Shown here: positions 6,320 to 12,103 of the stretch, piece after piece | How the letters are laid out: the number at the start of each line of letters is the position of its first letter | Numbering within the stretch: position 1 is the first letter of the stretch | Assembly (NCBI GenBank): GCA_030637135.1 | Contig: DAOVVO010000031.1 | Coordinates: 1 to 12,103, forward strand | Length of the DNA stretch: 12,103 nucleotides | Direction of reading: 5' to 3' | DNA from: Nitrospirota bacterium | GTDB lineage: Bacteria > Nitrospirota > Thermodesulfovibrionia > UBA6902 > BMS3Bbin08 | Position numbers and translations under genes: made by a program | The notes under the pieces: model-generated | What the model was told of the DNA's origin: nothing | Database searches by the model: none | The model's input: the letters and a program-made list of their open reading frames with translations, nothing else

Positions 6320-7546
6320 TCAGATGATTCCCAGCAATTTACCAGCTTCTTCAAATGCCTTGAGGACTTTGTCGAGATGTTTGTCTGTATGGGTTGCCAT
6401 GTAGCTTGTCCGTATTAAAGCCTTACCATTAGGTACTGCTGGACATACCGCCACATTTGCGAAAATTCCCCTGTCGTGGAGCATTTTTGCCATTGTAAAG
6501 GCCTTCTTGTCATCACCAATTATCAGGGGTATTATAGGTGTTTTACTTTGTCCTGTGTCAAAACCAAGCGCTTTAAAACTCCTGAGCATCTTAGTGGTGT
6601 TATGCCACAGACGCGCTCTCCTTTCAGGCTCCCCATTAATGATATCGATTGCAGCACTGACAGAGGCTATGGAGGCGGGAGGAGGGCTGGCACTGAAAAT
6701 CAGGGACCGTGCAAAATGTTTTATATAGTGAACAACCTCTTCTGAAGCAGCTATAAATCCACCTATAGATGCGAGGGATTTAGAATATGTGCCCATGATT
6801 AAGTCCACCTTGTCTTCTAAACCAAAATGCTCGGCAGTTCCGCGTCCATTTTTACCAAGTACACCAATGCCATGAGCATCATCGACCATAACCCTTGCGC
6901 CGTATTTCTTTGCAAGTCTTACGACATTAGGGAGATCAACGATATCCCCTTCCATACTAAAGACGCCGTCAACTACTATAAGTTTGCCTTTATCATTGTA
7001 TTGTTGAAGAAGTCTTTCGAGATCTTCCATATCATTGTGTTTGTATTTTTTTATTTCACTAAAAGAGAGTCTGCACCCGTCAATTATACTGGCATGGTCC
7101 ATCTTATCAATTAAGATTACATCGTCTTTGCCTGCAAGGGCAGATATGACACCAAGATTGGTCTGAAAGCCTGTTGTAAAGACCAGTGCTGCCTGTTTTT
7201 TCATGAAGCGTGCCAACTTTGATTCAAGGGCAACGTGTATATCAAGGGTCCCGTTTAAAAATCTTGATCCGGCACAGCCGCTTCCGTATTTACGCAAGGC
7301 TTCAATAGCCGCCTCTTTCACTGCGGGATGGTTGGTTAGTCCGAGATAATTATTTGAGCCAATCATTATCATGCTCTTTCCATCAACAATAACCTCGGGG
7401 TCTTGTGCGCTCTCTATTACACGGAAGTAAGGATAAATACCTGCTTCCATGGCTTCTTTCGCTGCAGTGAACCTGCAACACTTGTCAAAAATGTCTGTTT
7501 CTTTTTTTACAGCCATTTGTGAATTCTGTACCAGTCTGCTGTCCAT
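6320..7546 (-). CDS. spt: Serine palmitoyltransferase-like PLP enzyme (alpha-oxoamine synthase)
   Basis: 408 residues, fold-type I alpha-oxoamine synthase. It condenses an amino acid with an acyl thioester; for Spt, L-serine + palmitoyl thioester gives 3-ketosphinganine, the first sphingolipid step. Visible features: IYPYFRVIES (37-46), SNNYLGL (64-70), GSGCAGSRFLNGTLDIHVAL (88-107), stacking H151 in MDHASIIDG, SFSEIKKYKHNDM (161-173), DGVFSMEGDI (193-202), D222 and H225 in VDDAHGIGV, Schiff-base K256 in MGTYSKSLASIGGF, and R379 in ALIRTSYMATHT. D222/H225/K256 match D231/H234/K265 of the Sphingomonas enzyme with a constant offset. The YPYFR, RFLNGTLD and KHNDM segments point to Spt rather than BioF or Kbl, and no bio gene is nearby. 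The start at 7546 has AAGGAA 5 nt upstream; it overlaps the reductase gene by 40 nt. Automated annotation would probably say BioF or glycine C-acetyltransferase. Confidence 0.85.
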   Translation of the reverse strand: MDSRLVQNSQMAVKKETDIFDKCCRFTAAKEAMEAGIYPYFRVIESAQDPEVIVDGKSMIMIGSNNYLGLTNHPAVKEAAIEALRKYGSGCAGSRFLNGTLDIHVALESKLARFMKKQAALVFTTGFQTNLGVISALAGKDDVILIDKMDHASIIDGCRLSFSEIKKYKHNDMEDLERLLQQYNDKGKLIVVDGVFSMEGDIVDLPNVVRLAKKYGARVMVDDAHGIGVLGKNGRGTAEHFGLEDKVDLIMGTYSKSLASIGGFIAASEEVVHYIKHFARSLIFSASPPPASIASVSAAIDIINGEPERRARLWHNTTKMLRSFKALGFDTGQSKTPIIPLIIGDDKKAFTMAKMLHDRGIFANVAVCPAVPNGKALIRTSYMATHTDKHLDKVLKAFEEAGKLLGII

Positions 7547-8481
7547 TGTATTCCTTTTTTTATTCCAATTTTTGGTTCGAAAGAGAGGTCATTCTTTGCC
7601 TTTGTAATATCACACACCCACTCTGTATGTATGATTTCCTTTATCTTATCCCTGTTTATCATTGTGTTTGTGCCTGTAATTTTACTAATTCCTTCACTAA
7701 AAAAGCTAATAGTTGGTAACATGGGCTTGGGTATTTTTATTTTAAAGACCTTTACATTCAGTGCTGAGGCTATTTCTTTTATAATTTCGTTATTAGTATA
7801 GATTACGTCATCTGAAATAAAATATATATTTCCGACAGCTTTTTCATTTTCTATGGTAAGCAGGAGAGCATTTATTAAGTCATCGACATATATCAAAGAC
7901 GTATATCCGTTCCCCCAGTAAGGGAACACCCCTTTCTTGATAAATTTAAAGAATAAAAAAAACTCCTTATCTCTCGGCCCATAAACTGCGGAGGGCCTCA
8001 GTATAGACACGGGGATAAGAGTGCTATATTTTAGGATCGTTGCTTCACTCATAAGTTTACTCATACCGTAATCTGATACAGGATGTGGCGTGTTGTTTTC
8101 GTTTGGTATACTGTCGATGTTCTTTGGGCCGAAAGCAGAGAGACTGCTCAGATATACAAATCTCTTTATCTCTGGATTGAACTGTTTGACTGCTTCTATA
8201 ATATTCTCTGTGCCTTTCGTATTTACAGAATAAAAATTGTCTTTATAATGGGTTTTTGTTAACCCGGCTAAATGAAAAATATAATCTTGCCCTTTCACGC
8301 ACTGGTCAAGGGAATGTTGAACAGAGCAGTCTCCCTCGATAATTTCTATATCAAGTCCTTCAAGCCACGTGATATCCGATGTTTTTCTTACAAGACAGGT
8401 TACCTTATATCCTCTTTTAAAGAGTTCATCTACAAGGTGGCTCCCTATAAAGCCGGTTGCTCCTGTAATCAGAGCTTTCAT
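7507..8481 (-). CDS. NAD(P)-dependent epimerase/reductase, CerR-like
   Basis: 324 residues, extended short-chain dehydrogenase. Rossmann motif GATGFIG (7-13), FHLAGLTK (69-76), VYLSSLSAFGP (109-119), catalytic Y138 and K142 in DYGMSKLMSEA, and RPSAVYGPRDKEFF (162-175), which corresponds to the substrate-side loop. The tail has EWVCDITKAKNDLSFEP and ends WYRIHKWL, a pattern I recall from epimerase-like proteins of sphingolipid-making Bacteroidetes. It overlaps the Spt-like gene by 40 nt, so translation is tightly linked. In Caulobacter the comparable enzyme, CerR, reduces the 3-keto group after N-acylation; the same reaction is inferred here. A sugar-nucleotide epimerase is the generic alternative, but no sugar or glycosyltransferase genes are near. 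The start at 8481 lacks a Shine-Dalgarno but begins with the canonical MKALITGATG. Confidence 0.85.
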   Translation of the reverse strand: MKALITGATGFIGSHLVDELFKRGYKVTCLVRKTSDITWLEGLDIEIIEGDCSVQHSLDQCVKGQDYIFHLAGLTKTHYKDNFYSVNTKGTENIIEAVKQFNPEIKRFVYLSSLSAFGPKNIDSIPNENNTPHPVSDYGMSKLMSEATILKYSTLIPVSILRPSAVYGPRDKEFFLFFKFIKKGVFPYWGNGYTSLIYVDDLINALLLTIENEKAVGNIYFISDDVIYTNNEIIKEIASALNVKVFKIKIPKPMLPTISFFSEGISKITGTNTMINRDKIKEIIHTEWVCDITKAKNDLSFEPKIGIKKGIQWTADWYRIHKWL

Positions 8482-8493
8482 GAGATATCGCTA

Positions 8494-8522
8494 TTTATAA
8501 CAGCATAGATATGCAGAGTCAC
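8494..8522 (-). promoter_or_regulatory. Candidate sigma-70 promoter with extended -10 before the reductase gene
   Basis: On the minus strand GTGACT (8522-8517) is followed, after exactly 17 nt, by TGTTATAAA, that is an extended -10 (TGn) with TATAAA at 8499-8494. It lies in the 61-nt gap after the EamA gene. Transcription would begin near 8487, only about 6 nt before the ATG, which fits the missing Shine-Dalgarno. It would give the reductase/Spt/GNAT genes their own promoter. Confidence 0.45.
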
Positions 8523-8542
8523 GTTTTTTAAAGATATAAACA

Positions 8543-9406
8543 TTATGTGCTCAAAATAATCAGCACAAAACCTGCAAACATTATTATACCACCAAGTGCC
8601 CTTTCGCTCGTTTTTTCTTCTTTAAAGAGAAGATATCCATAAAAAATGCTGAAGAGCAGGCTCGACCTTTTGATTGAAATCATGTATGCAACTTTGGTGA
8701 GACTGAGAGCGAGCATATGGGTAATAATCATCAGGGAATAGGTTATGCCAATAGATGTAAGAGGAATTATATCTCTTTTTGTGAAAACAATGTTGCCTTT
8801 GTTTTTTAAAACTGCGATAGGCGTAAAGAAAAAAGTTATAAGTATAAAATAAAAACTGCCAAAAAAAAGAGGGGAGGAGTTTTCTATCGCTATTTTCCCG
8901 AGCGAGGATGTAATACTGTATATGAATGCAACGATAATCATCAAGACAGAACCCTTTTCGTTATATAGTGCTTTTAGTGGGTCTATAAGCCTGTGCCTGG
9001 CTTTATGAAGATTCAGTGAATAGCTGCCTGCTGCAATAAGGAAAATTCCTGCACCACCGCTCATGGAAACTTTTTCTCCGAGAAGGAGATATGAAGTAAT
9101 GATTAAAAACATAGGTGTCAAAGCGAGGTAGGGTACGCTGAGGCTGATTGGTGAGATTTTGAGGGCCCTTGTATATAAAATGATAGCACTTATCTCTAAA
9201 GGCAGAGCGCATAACGTTGCTACCCAGAAGGATCTATTTAACGGTGGTATTTCAATGAACATTAAGCTTATGAAAAGAATGGGAAGTGAAAATAATAATC
9301 GTGCCCACGCTACAAGATACTCATCTCGTAATGCAAGTGCACGTTTGGTTAAGGCATCACTTGTAGCAAATAAAAAAGCAGTTGATAGAGAATAAATCAC
9401 CCACAC
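8543..9406 (-). CDS. EamA / drug-metabolite-transporter superfamily permease
   Basis: 287 residues, almost wholly hydrophobic, with about ten membrane helices in two EamA-type halves. Half 1 (about 1-135) starts IYSLSTAFLFATSDALTKRA and includes LYTRALKISPISLSVPY (about 97-113) and a LLLGEKVSMSGGAGIFLI helix, typical of the end of an EamA repeat. Half 2 (about 150-287) repeats the plan with FIYSITSSLGKIAIEN, ALSLTKVAYMISIKRSS and LLFKEEKTSERALGGIIMFA. An inner-membrane permease or small-molecule exporter; the substrate cannot be read from the sequence. It precedes the CerR-like gene by 61 nt on the same strand, so a role in moving a lipid precursor or product is possible but unproven. The start is GTG at 9406 with GGAG 7 nt upstream; GTG at 9400 is an alternative with worse spacing. 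Confidence 0.82.
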   Translation of the reverse strand: MWVIYSLSTAFLFATSDALTKRALALRDEYLVAWARLLFSLPILFISLMFIEIPPLNRSFWVATLCALPLEISAIILYTRALKISPISLSVPYLALTPMFLIITSYLLLGEKVSMSGGAGIFLIAAGSYSLNLHKARHRLIDPLKALYNEKGSVLMIIVAFIYSITSSLGKIAIENSSPLFFGSFYFILITFFFTPIAVLKNKGNIVFTKRDIIPLTSIGITYSLMIITHMLALSLTKVAYMISIKRSSLLFSIFYGYLLFKEEKTSERALGGIIMFAGFVLIILST

Positions 9407-9541
9407 AAATCTGCTCCGCTGTCAATGCGAATAAAGTGTAGAACGTAAAATCACAAAAAACACATCCCAAACTCCAATTCTCATTCCTTTGTATTCAAAA
9501 CATTAAAAAATTCAGTATTTTGAGTTATTGGTTATTATTTG

Positions 9542-9556
9542 GAACGCTGAGCGTTC
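9542..9556. promoter_or_regulatory. 15-nt palindrome GAACGCTGAGCGTTC, possible operator
   Basis: Perfect 7-bp arms (GAACGCT/AGCGTTC) around one central base, 136 nt upstream of the EamA start. The single-base centre excludes an RNA hairpin of normal geometry and suits a dimeric DNA-binding protein. It occurs once in the window as far as I can see. Confidence 0.35.
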
Positions 9557-9658
9557 TTTGTTTGTTGGCGTCAGGACTTGGAATTTATATAGTGTTTAGT
9601 ACTTCGATTCGCACGTATGGTGACGTATTTTAAACAACGTTATCAACACTTCTGCTCA

Positions 9659-9730
9659 CTCGACTCGACTGAGCTCGCCGAAGTCAGCACTAAGTCCTGA
9701 GGGCTTCGACTGAGCTCAGCCGATGTCCGA
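9659..9730. repeat. Two-copy REP-like palindromic repeat
   Basis: CGACTGAGCTC followed by GCCGAAGTC (9666-9685) recurs as CGACTGAGCTC followed by AGCCGATGTC (9707-9727). The second copy contains the 10-bp palindrome CTGAGCTCAG; the first copy is preceded by a tandem CGACT. The GC-rich, palindromic nature in an AT-rich spacer resembles dispersed REP-type elements seen in many bacterial genomes. Confidence 0.6.
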
Positions 9731-9765
9731 AAAAAACTTGTCACCGAATTTATGTGTCGAAGGAC

Positions 9766-11163
9766 TTAGCTTTCTACCCCGTACTCTTTAATCTTGGTAA
9801 GAAGAGTCTTGTAGCTCACTTTGAGCTGATCTGCTGCCTTGCTTTTATTGCCATGGGTGCTTTCAAGGGCTTTTTTGATTCTCAGTGTCTCTGCGATCCT
9901 GAGCGCTACACTGGCTGCCTCATTGAGGGTACCGTTAAGTGGAATATTTTGGAGTGTCCCCATATGAGCGATTGACGGGGCCAATCTCAGATGTTCCTGT
10001 GTTATTATATCTCCTTCGCAGAGGATCAATGCCCTTTCTATGACATTTTCAAGCTCCCTTATATTTCCTTTCCATGTGTAATTTTTCAGGATTTCCATGG
10101 TATCTGGTATGACATTCTTCTGGGGAATTTTCATCTCTGCTGAATATTTAGATACAAAATACTCAACCAGATTCGGTATATCTTCCTTCCTCTCTTTAAG
10201 AGGAGGGATTGTGATTGGAAAAACACTCAGCCTGTAGTAGAGGTCCTCTCTGAAAGACTTGTGTGCTGCTTCTGCCTCAAGGTTTTTATTTGTTGCAGCA
10301 ATAATCCTGACATCAACCTTCAGTGGTTTTGTACCCCCGACCCTTTCTATTTCTCCCTCCTGGAGCGTTCTTAACAATTTTGATTGCAGACTCATATCCA
10401 TTTCGCCGATTTCATCTAAGAATACGGTGCCTTTATCAGCAAGTTCGAATTTGCCGAGTTTTCTGTTCTCAGCTCCTGTAAATGAGCCTTTTTCATGACC
10501 GAACAGTTCTGACTCAAGGAGCTCTCTCGGAATAGCTGCGCAATTTATTGTAATAAAGGGATGTTCCTTTCGTGGGCTCAAAAAGTGTATTGCCCTTGCA
10601 AAGAGCTCTTTTCCTGTGCCGGATTCTCGAAGCAAAAGTACACTCGTCTTTGCAGATGCAACTTTCTGTATATTCTGTGCTACATCAACCATCAGAGAGC
10701 TTTTTCCTATTATTGTAGGCATCCCGAGCTGATCGGACAGCTTGTCCTTAAAGAGCATGTTCGAGAGCTTGTCCTTGAGAAGCATATTCTCTGTAATAAG
10801 TCTCTGGTTTTCAAGTGCCCTTTTGATGAGCATAAGCAGATGGTCTGTATCCAGGGGTTTTGTTATAAAATCAAAGGCTCCTAATTTCATGGCGGTAACC
10901 GCAGTTTCAATAGACCCGAAGGCAGTCATAACTATCACAGGGATGAGAGGATCTTCTTGTTTAGAAGCTTTAAGAACTTTGAGGCCGTCTTTTTTGGGTA
11001 ACTTAAGATCTGTTATTAAAATATCTACTTTCGTCTTTTTTATTTTCTTTATTCCCTCGTCGCCGTCTTTTGCAATGAGAACGACATAGCCTTCTAACTC
11101 AAGGGTTTCCTTGAGCATCTGTGCCATAGAATCCTTGTCTTCTACGATAAGAACCTTTTCCAT
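9766..11163 (-). CDS. NtrC-family sigma-54 response regulator
   Basis: 465 residues. Receiver domain (1-120) with acidic pair E8/D9, phospho-acceptor D52, T80 and K102. Then a linker with a duplicated LKDKLSNMLFKDKLS segment (129-143), the AAA+ sigma-54-interacting domain (about 148-380) and a Fis-type helix-turn-helix (NKSKAADQLKVSYKTLLTKI, 439-458). In the AAA+ part: Walker A read as RESGTGKE (179-186), loop 1 as GSFTGA (226-231) instead of GAFTGA, Walker B FLDE (248-251), sensor I ATN (290-292), and FREDLYYRL (304-312) with the arginine fingers. The first Walker A glycine is Arg179 (codon CGA). When phosphorylated by a partner kinase it would activate sigma-54 promoters; no histidine kinase gene is in the window. 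The ATG at 11163 follows the gatB stop by 1 nt and has GAGGTGA directly upstream, so translation is coupled to gatB. Confidence 0.93.
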   Translation of the reverse strand: MEKVLIVEDKDSMAQMLKETLELEGYVVLIAKDGDEGIKKIKKTKVDILITDLKLPKKDGLKVLKASKQEDPLIPVIVMTAFGSIETAVTAMKLGAFDFITKPLDTDHLLMLIKRALENQRLITENMLLKDKLSNMLFKDKLSDQLGMPTIIGKSSLMVDVAQNIQKVASAKTSVLLLRESGTGKELFARAIHFLSPRKEHPFITINCAAIPRELLESELFGHEKGSFTGAENRKLGKFELADKGTVFLDEIGEMDMSLQSKLLRTLQEGEIERVGGTKPLKVDVRIIAATNKNLEAEAAHKSFREDLYYRLSVFPITIPPLKERKEDIPNLVEYFVSKYSAEMKIPQKNVIPDTMEILKNYTWKGNIRELENVIERALILCEGDIITQEHLRLAPSIAHMGTLQNIPLNGTLNEAASVALRIAETLRIKKALESTHGNKSKAADQLKVSYKTLLTKIKEYGVES

Positions 11164-11164
11164 T

Positions 11165-12103
11165 TCACCTCAGTTTCTTTTTCAATAATTCATTTACGGT
11201 TTGAGGGTTTGCTTTCCCTTTTGTTGCTTTCATTATCTGTCCGACAAAAAACCCGAGAAGTTTTTCTTCCCCTGCCCTGAATCTTTCAACTTCTTTAGGG
11301 TTTTTTGCCAATACATCATTTATTATTGGTTCTATATCTTCTGCTTCACTGATTTGCAAGAGGCCTTTTTCGCTTACAATGGCATCAGGATTTTTTCCGG
11401 TTTTATACATTTCTCCAAAAACAGTCTTTGCAATCTTTCCGCTTATTATACCTTTATCTATTAATTTCAATAAATTAACGAGTTGTTCGGGTCTTAACCC
11501 ACACTCTTCAATTTGTTTGTTTTCTTCATTGAGACATCTCAAAAGTTCACCCATCATCCAGTTGCTCACACTTTTGGGTTCACCACCGAGTTTAACCGCT
11601 TGTTCGAACCACTCTGCGGTTGTTCTTTCGGAAGTTAGTAAATCAGCATCATATTTCGGAAGATTATATGCGCTTATGAACCTCTCACGTTTTGAATCCG
11701 GCAGTTCAACCAATTGAGTTTTGATGTGCTCAATCCACAACATGTCAACCTCTATAGGGATAAGGTCGGGCTCAGGGAAGTACCTGTAGTCGTGTGCCTC
11801 TTCCTTAGACCGCATGGATTCGGTACTGCCCATTTCGATATTCCAGAGTAGTGTTTCCTGGGTAATGGTGCCCCCGTTTTTGACAATATTAGTCTGCCTT
11901 TTTATCTCGTAGGCAAGCGCTTTTTCAATAAACTTAAAAGAGTTCATGTTTTTTATCTCTGTTTTTACGCCAAATTCTTTCTGACCGTGTGGCCTTATTG
12001 ATACGTTTGCATCGCATCTCAAAGATCCCTGTTCCATGTTTCCGTCACATACATTGATATATCGCAGAATAGTCCTTAATTTTTTTGTAAATGCTACAGC
12101 TTC
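11165..12103 (-). CDS. gatB: Asp-tRNA(Asn)/Glu-tRNA(Gln) amidotransferase subunit B, 5' end outside window
   Basis: The tRNA-binding subunit of GatCAB, which amidates Glu-tRNA(Gln) or Asp-tRNA(Asn) in the cytoplasm. The frame is open to base 12103, so the Met at 12037 is internal: the residues before it (ILRYINVCDGNMEQGSLRCD) belong to the conserved core. 312 residues are visible of about 475 expected; roughly the first 165 are missing. Signature segments: GNMEQGSLRCDANVSI, TEIKNMNSFKF, and RSKEEAHDYRYFPEPDLIP (the family signature). The C-terminal YqeY-like tRNA-binding domain fills the last 150 residues or so and ends PQTVNELLKKKLR. The presence of GatB means the organism uses the indirect route to Gln-tRNA and/or Asn-tRNA. 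The TGA stop is 1 nt from the NtrC-type gene's ATG, so both share a transcript. Confidence 0.97.
   Translation of the reverse strand, partial: EAVAFTKKLRTILRYINVCDGNMEQGSLRCDANVSIRPHGQKEFGVKTEIKNMNSFKFIEKALAYEIKRQTNIVKNGGTITQETLLWNIEMGSTESMRSKEEAHDYRYFPEPDLIPIEVDMLWIEHIKTQLVELPDSKRERFISAYNLPKYDADLLTSERTTAEWFEQAVKLGGEPKSVSNWMMGELLRCLNEENKQIEECGLRPEQLVNLLKLIDKGIISGKIAKTVFGEMYKTGKNPDAIVSEKGLLQISEAEDIEPIINDVLAKNPKEVERFRAGEEKLLGFFVGQIMKATKGKANPQTVNELLKKKLR

Larger units (their letters stand above)
9407..9765. other. 359-nt non-coding spacer between regulator and transporter
   Basis: No ORF of note. The part next to the EamA start (9407-9540) is AT-rich and should hold that gene's promoter, but I cannot pick a convincing -35/-10 pair. 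A 15-nt palindrome lies at 9542-9556 and a repeat cluster at 9659-9730. CAGGACTT (9572-9579) and AAGTCCTG (9692-9699) form another 8-bp inverted pair, and a third related word (AAGGACTTA) lies near 9760. I see no clear terminator for the regulator gene; a T7 run on the minus strand near 9735 has only a very weak stem before it. Confidence 0.6.

Noticed and set aside
6476..7114. Plus-strand ORFs opposite the Spt-like gene
   Set aside because: Antisense to a strongly conserved PLP enzyme frame; their sequences look like no known family.
7514..7516. Alternative start for the Spt-like gene at the internal Met11
   Set aside because: No Shine-Dalgarno stands before it, whereas AAGGAA precedes the ATG at 7546 with good spacing.
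9565..9583. Possible sigma-54 site (TTGGCGTCAGGACTTGGAA) in the spacer near the NtrC-type gene
   Set aside because: The GG to GG/GC spacing is 11 nt rather than 10, the second element lacks GC, and no plus-strand gene follows it.
9754..11089. Plus-strand ORFs inside the regulator gene
   Set aside because: They are antisense shadows of a well-supported NtrC-family coding frame, with no Shine-Dalgarno or recognisable domain.
1..12103. CRISPR array, tRNA, rRNA, insertion sequence or prophage
   Set aside because: No regular spacer-repeat array, tRNA-like cloverleaf, transposase or phage gene was seen on either strand.

Overview
The window looks like chromosomal DNA of an uncultured, Gram-negative-type bacterium, fairly AT-leaning, with short intergenic gaps and no phage, insertion sequence, CRISPR array, rRNA or tRNA that I can see. 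The gene mix is: a DUF4388/J-domain/TPR protein, MoaC, a C_GCAxxG_C_C protein, endonuclease Q, a sphingolipid-type gene set, and GatB followed by an NtrC-family regulator. This fits Nitrospirota (Thermodesulfovibrionia-like) or a deltaproteobacterial-type lineage. That placement is inference from gene style only.

Layout. At the left edge (1-1086, +) is the 3' part of a DUF4388/J-domain/TPR gene, cut by the window edge. A hairpin-rich convergent spacer follows (1087-1332). Next comes a minus-strand pair, a C_GCAxxG_C_C protein followed by moaC (2237-1333), whose genes overlap by 4 bases. A divergent spacer (2238-2431) leads to a FabF-type ketoacyl-ACP synthase (2432-3664, +). This gene runs tail to tail into endonuclease Q (4929-3661, -), sharing a TTAA that provides both stop codons. 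Everything further right is on the minus strand, read from high to low coordinates: partial gatB and an NtrC-type response regulator (1-nt gap), a repeat-bearing spacer (9407-9765), an EamA-type transporter, a NAD-dependent epimerase/reductase, a serine-palmitoyltransferase-like PLP enzyme, and a GNAT-fold protein.

The main point of interest is 9406-5084. The PLP enzyme has the features of bacterial serine palmitoyltransferase rather than BioF. It overlaps a CerR-like reductase by 40 nt and is followed by a large GNAT-family protein of the kind expected for a bacterial ceramide synthase. Together they could carry out serine + acyl thioester -> 3-ketosphinganine -> N-acylation and reduction -> (dihydro)ceramide. 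The neighbouring EamA permease could move a product or precursor, and the FabF enzyme could supply acyl chains, but neither link is shown by the sequence.

Other points worth checking: an Arg in place of the first Walker A glycine in the NtrC-type regulator; several genes without a Shine-Dalgarno but with -10-like boxes very close to the start codon; and three intergenic hairpin or repeat clusters. Both edge genes are partial: their reading frames run open to the window ends.
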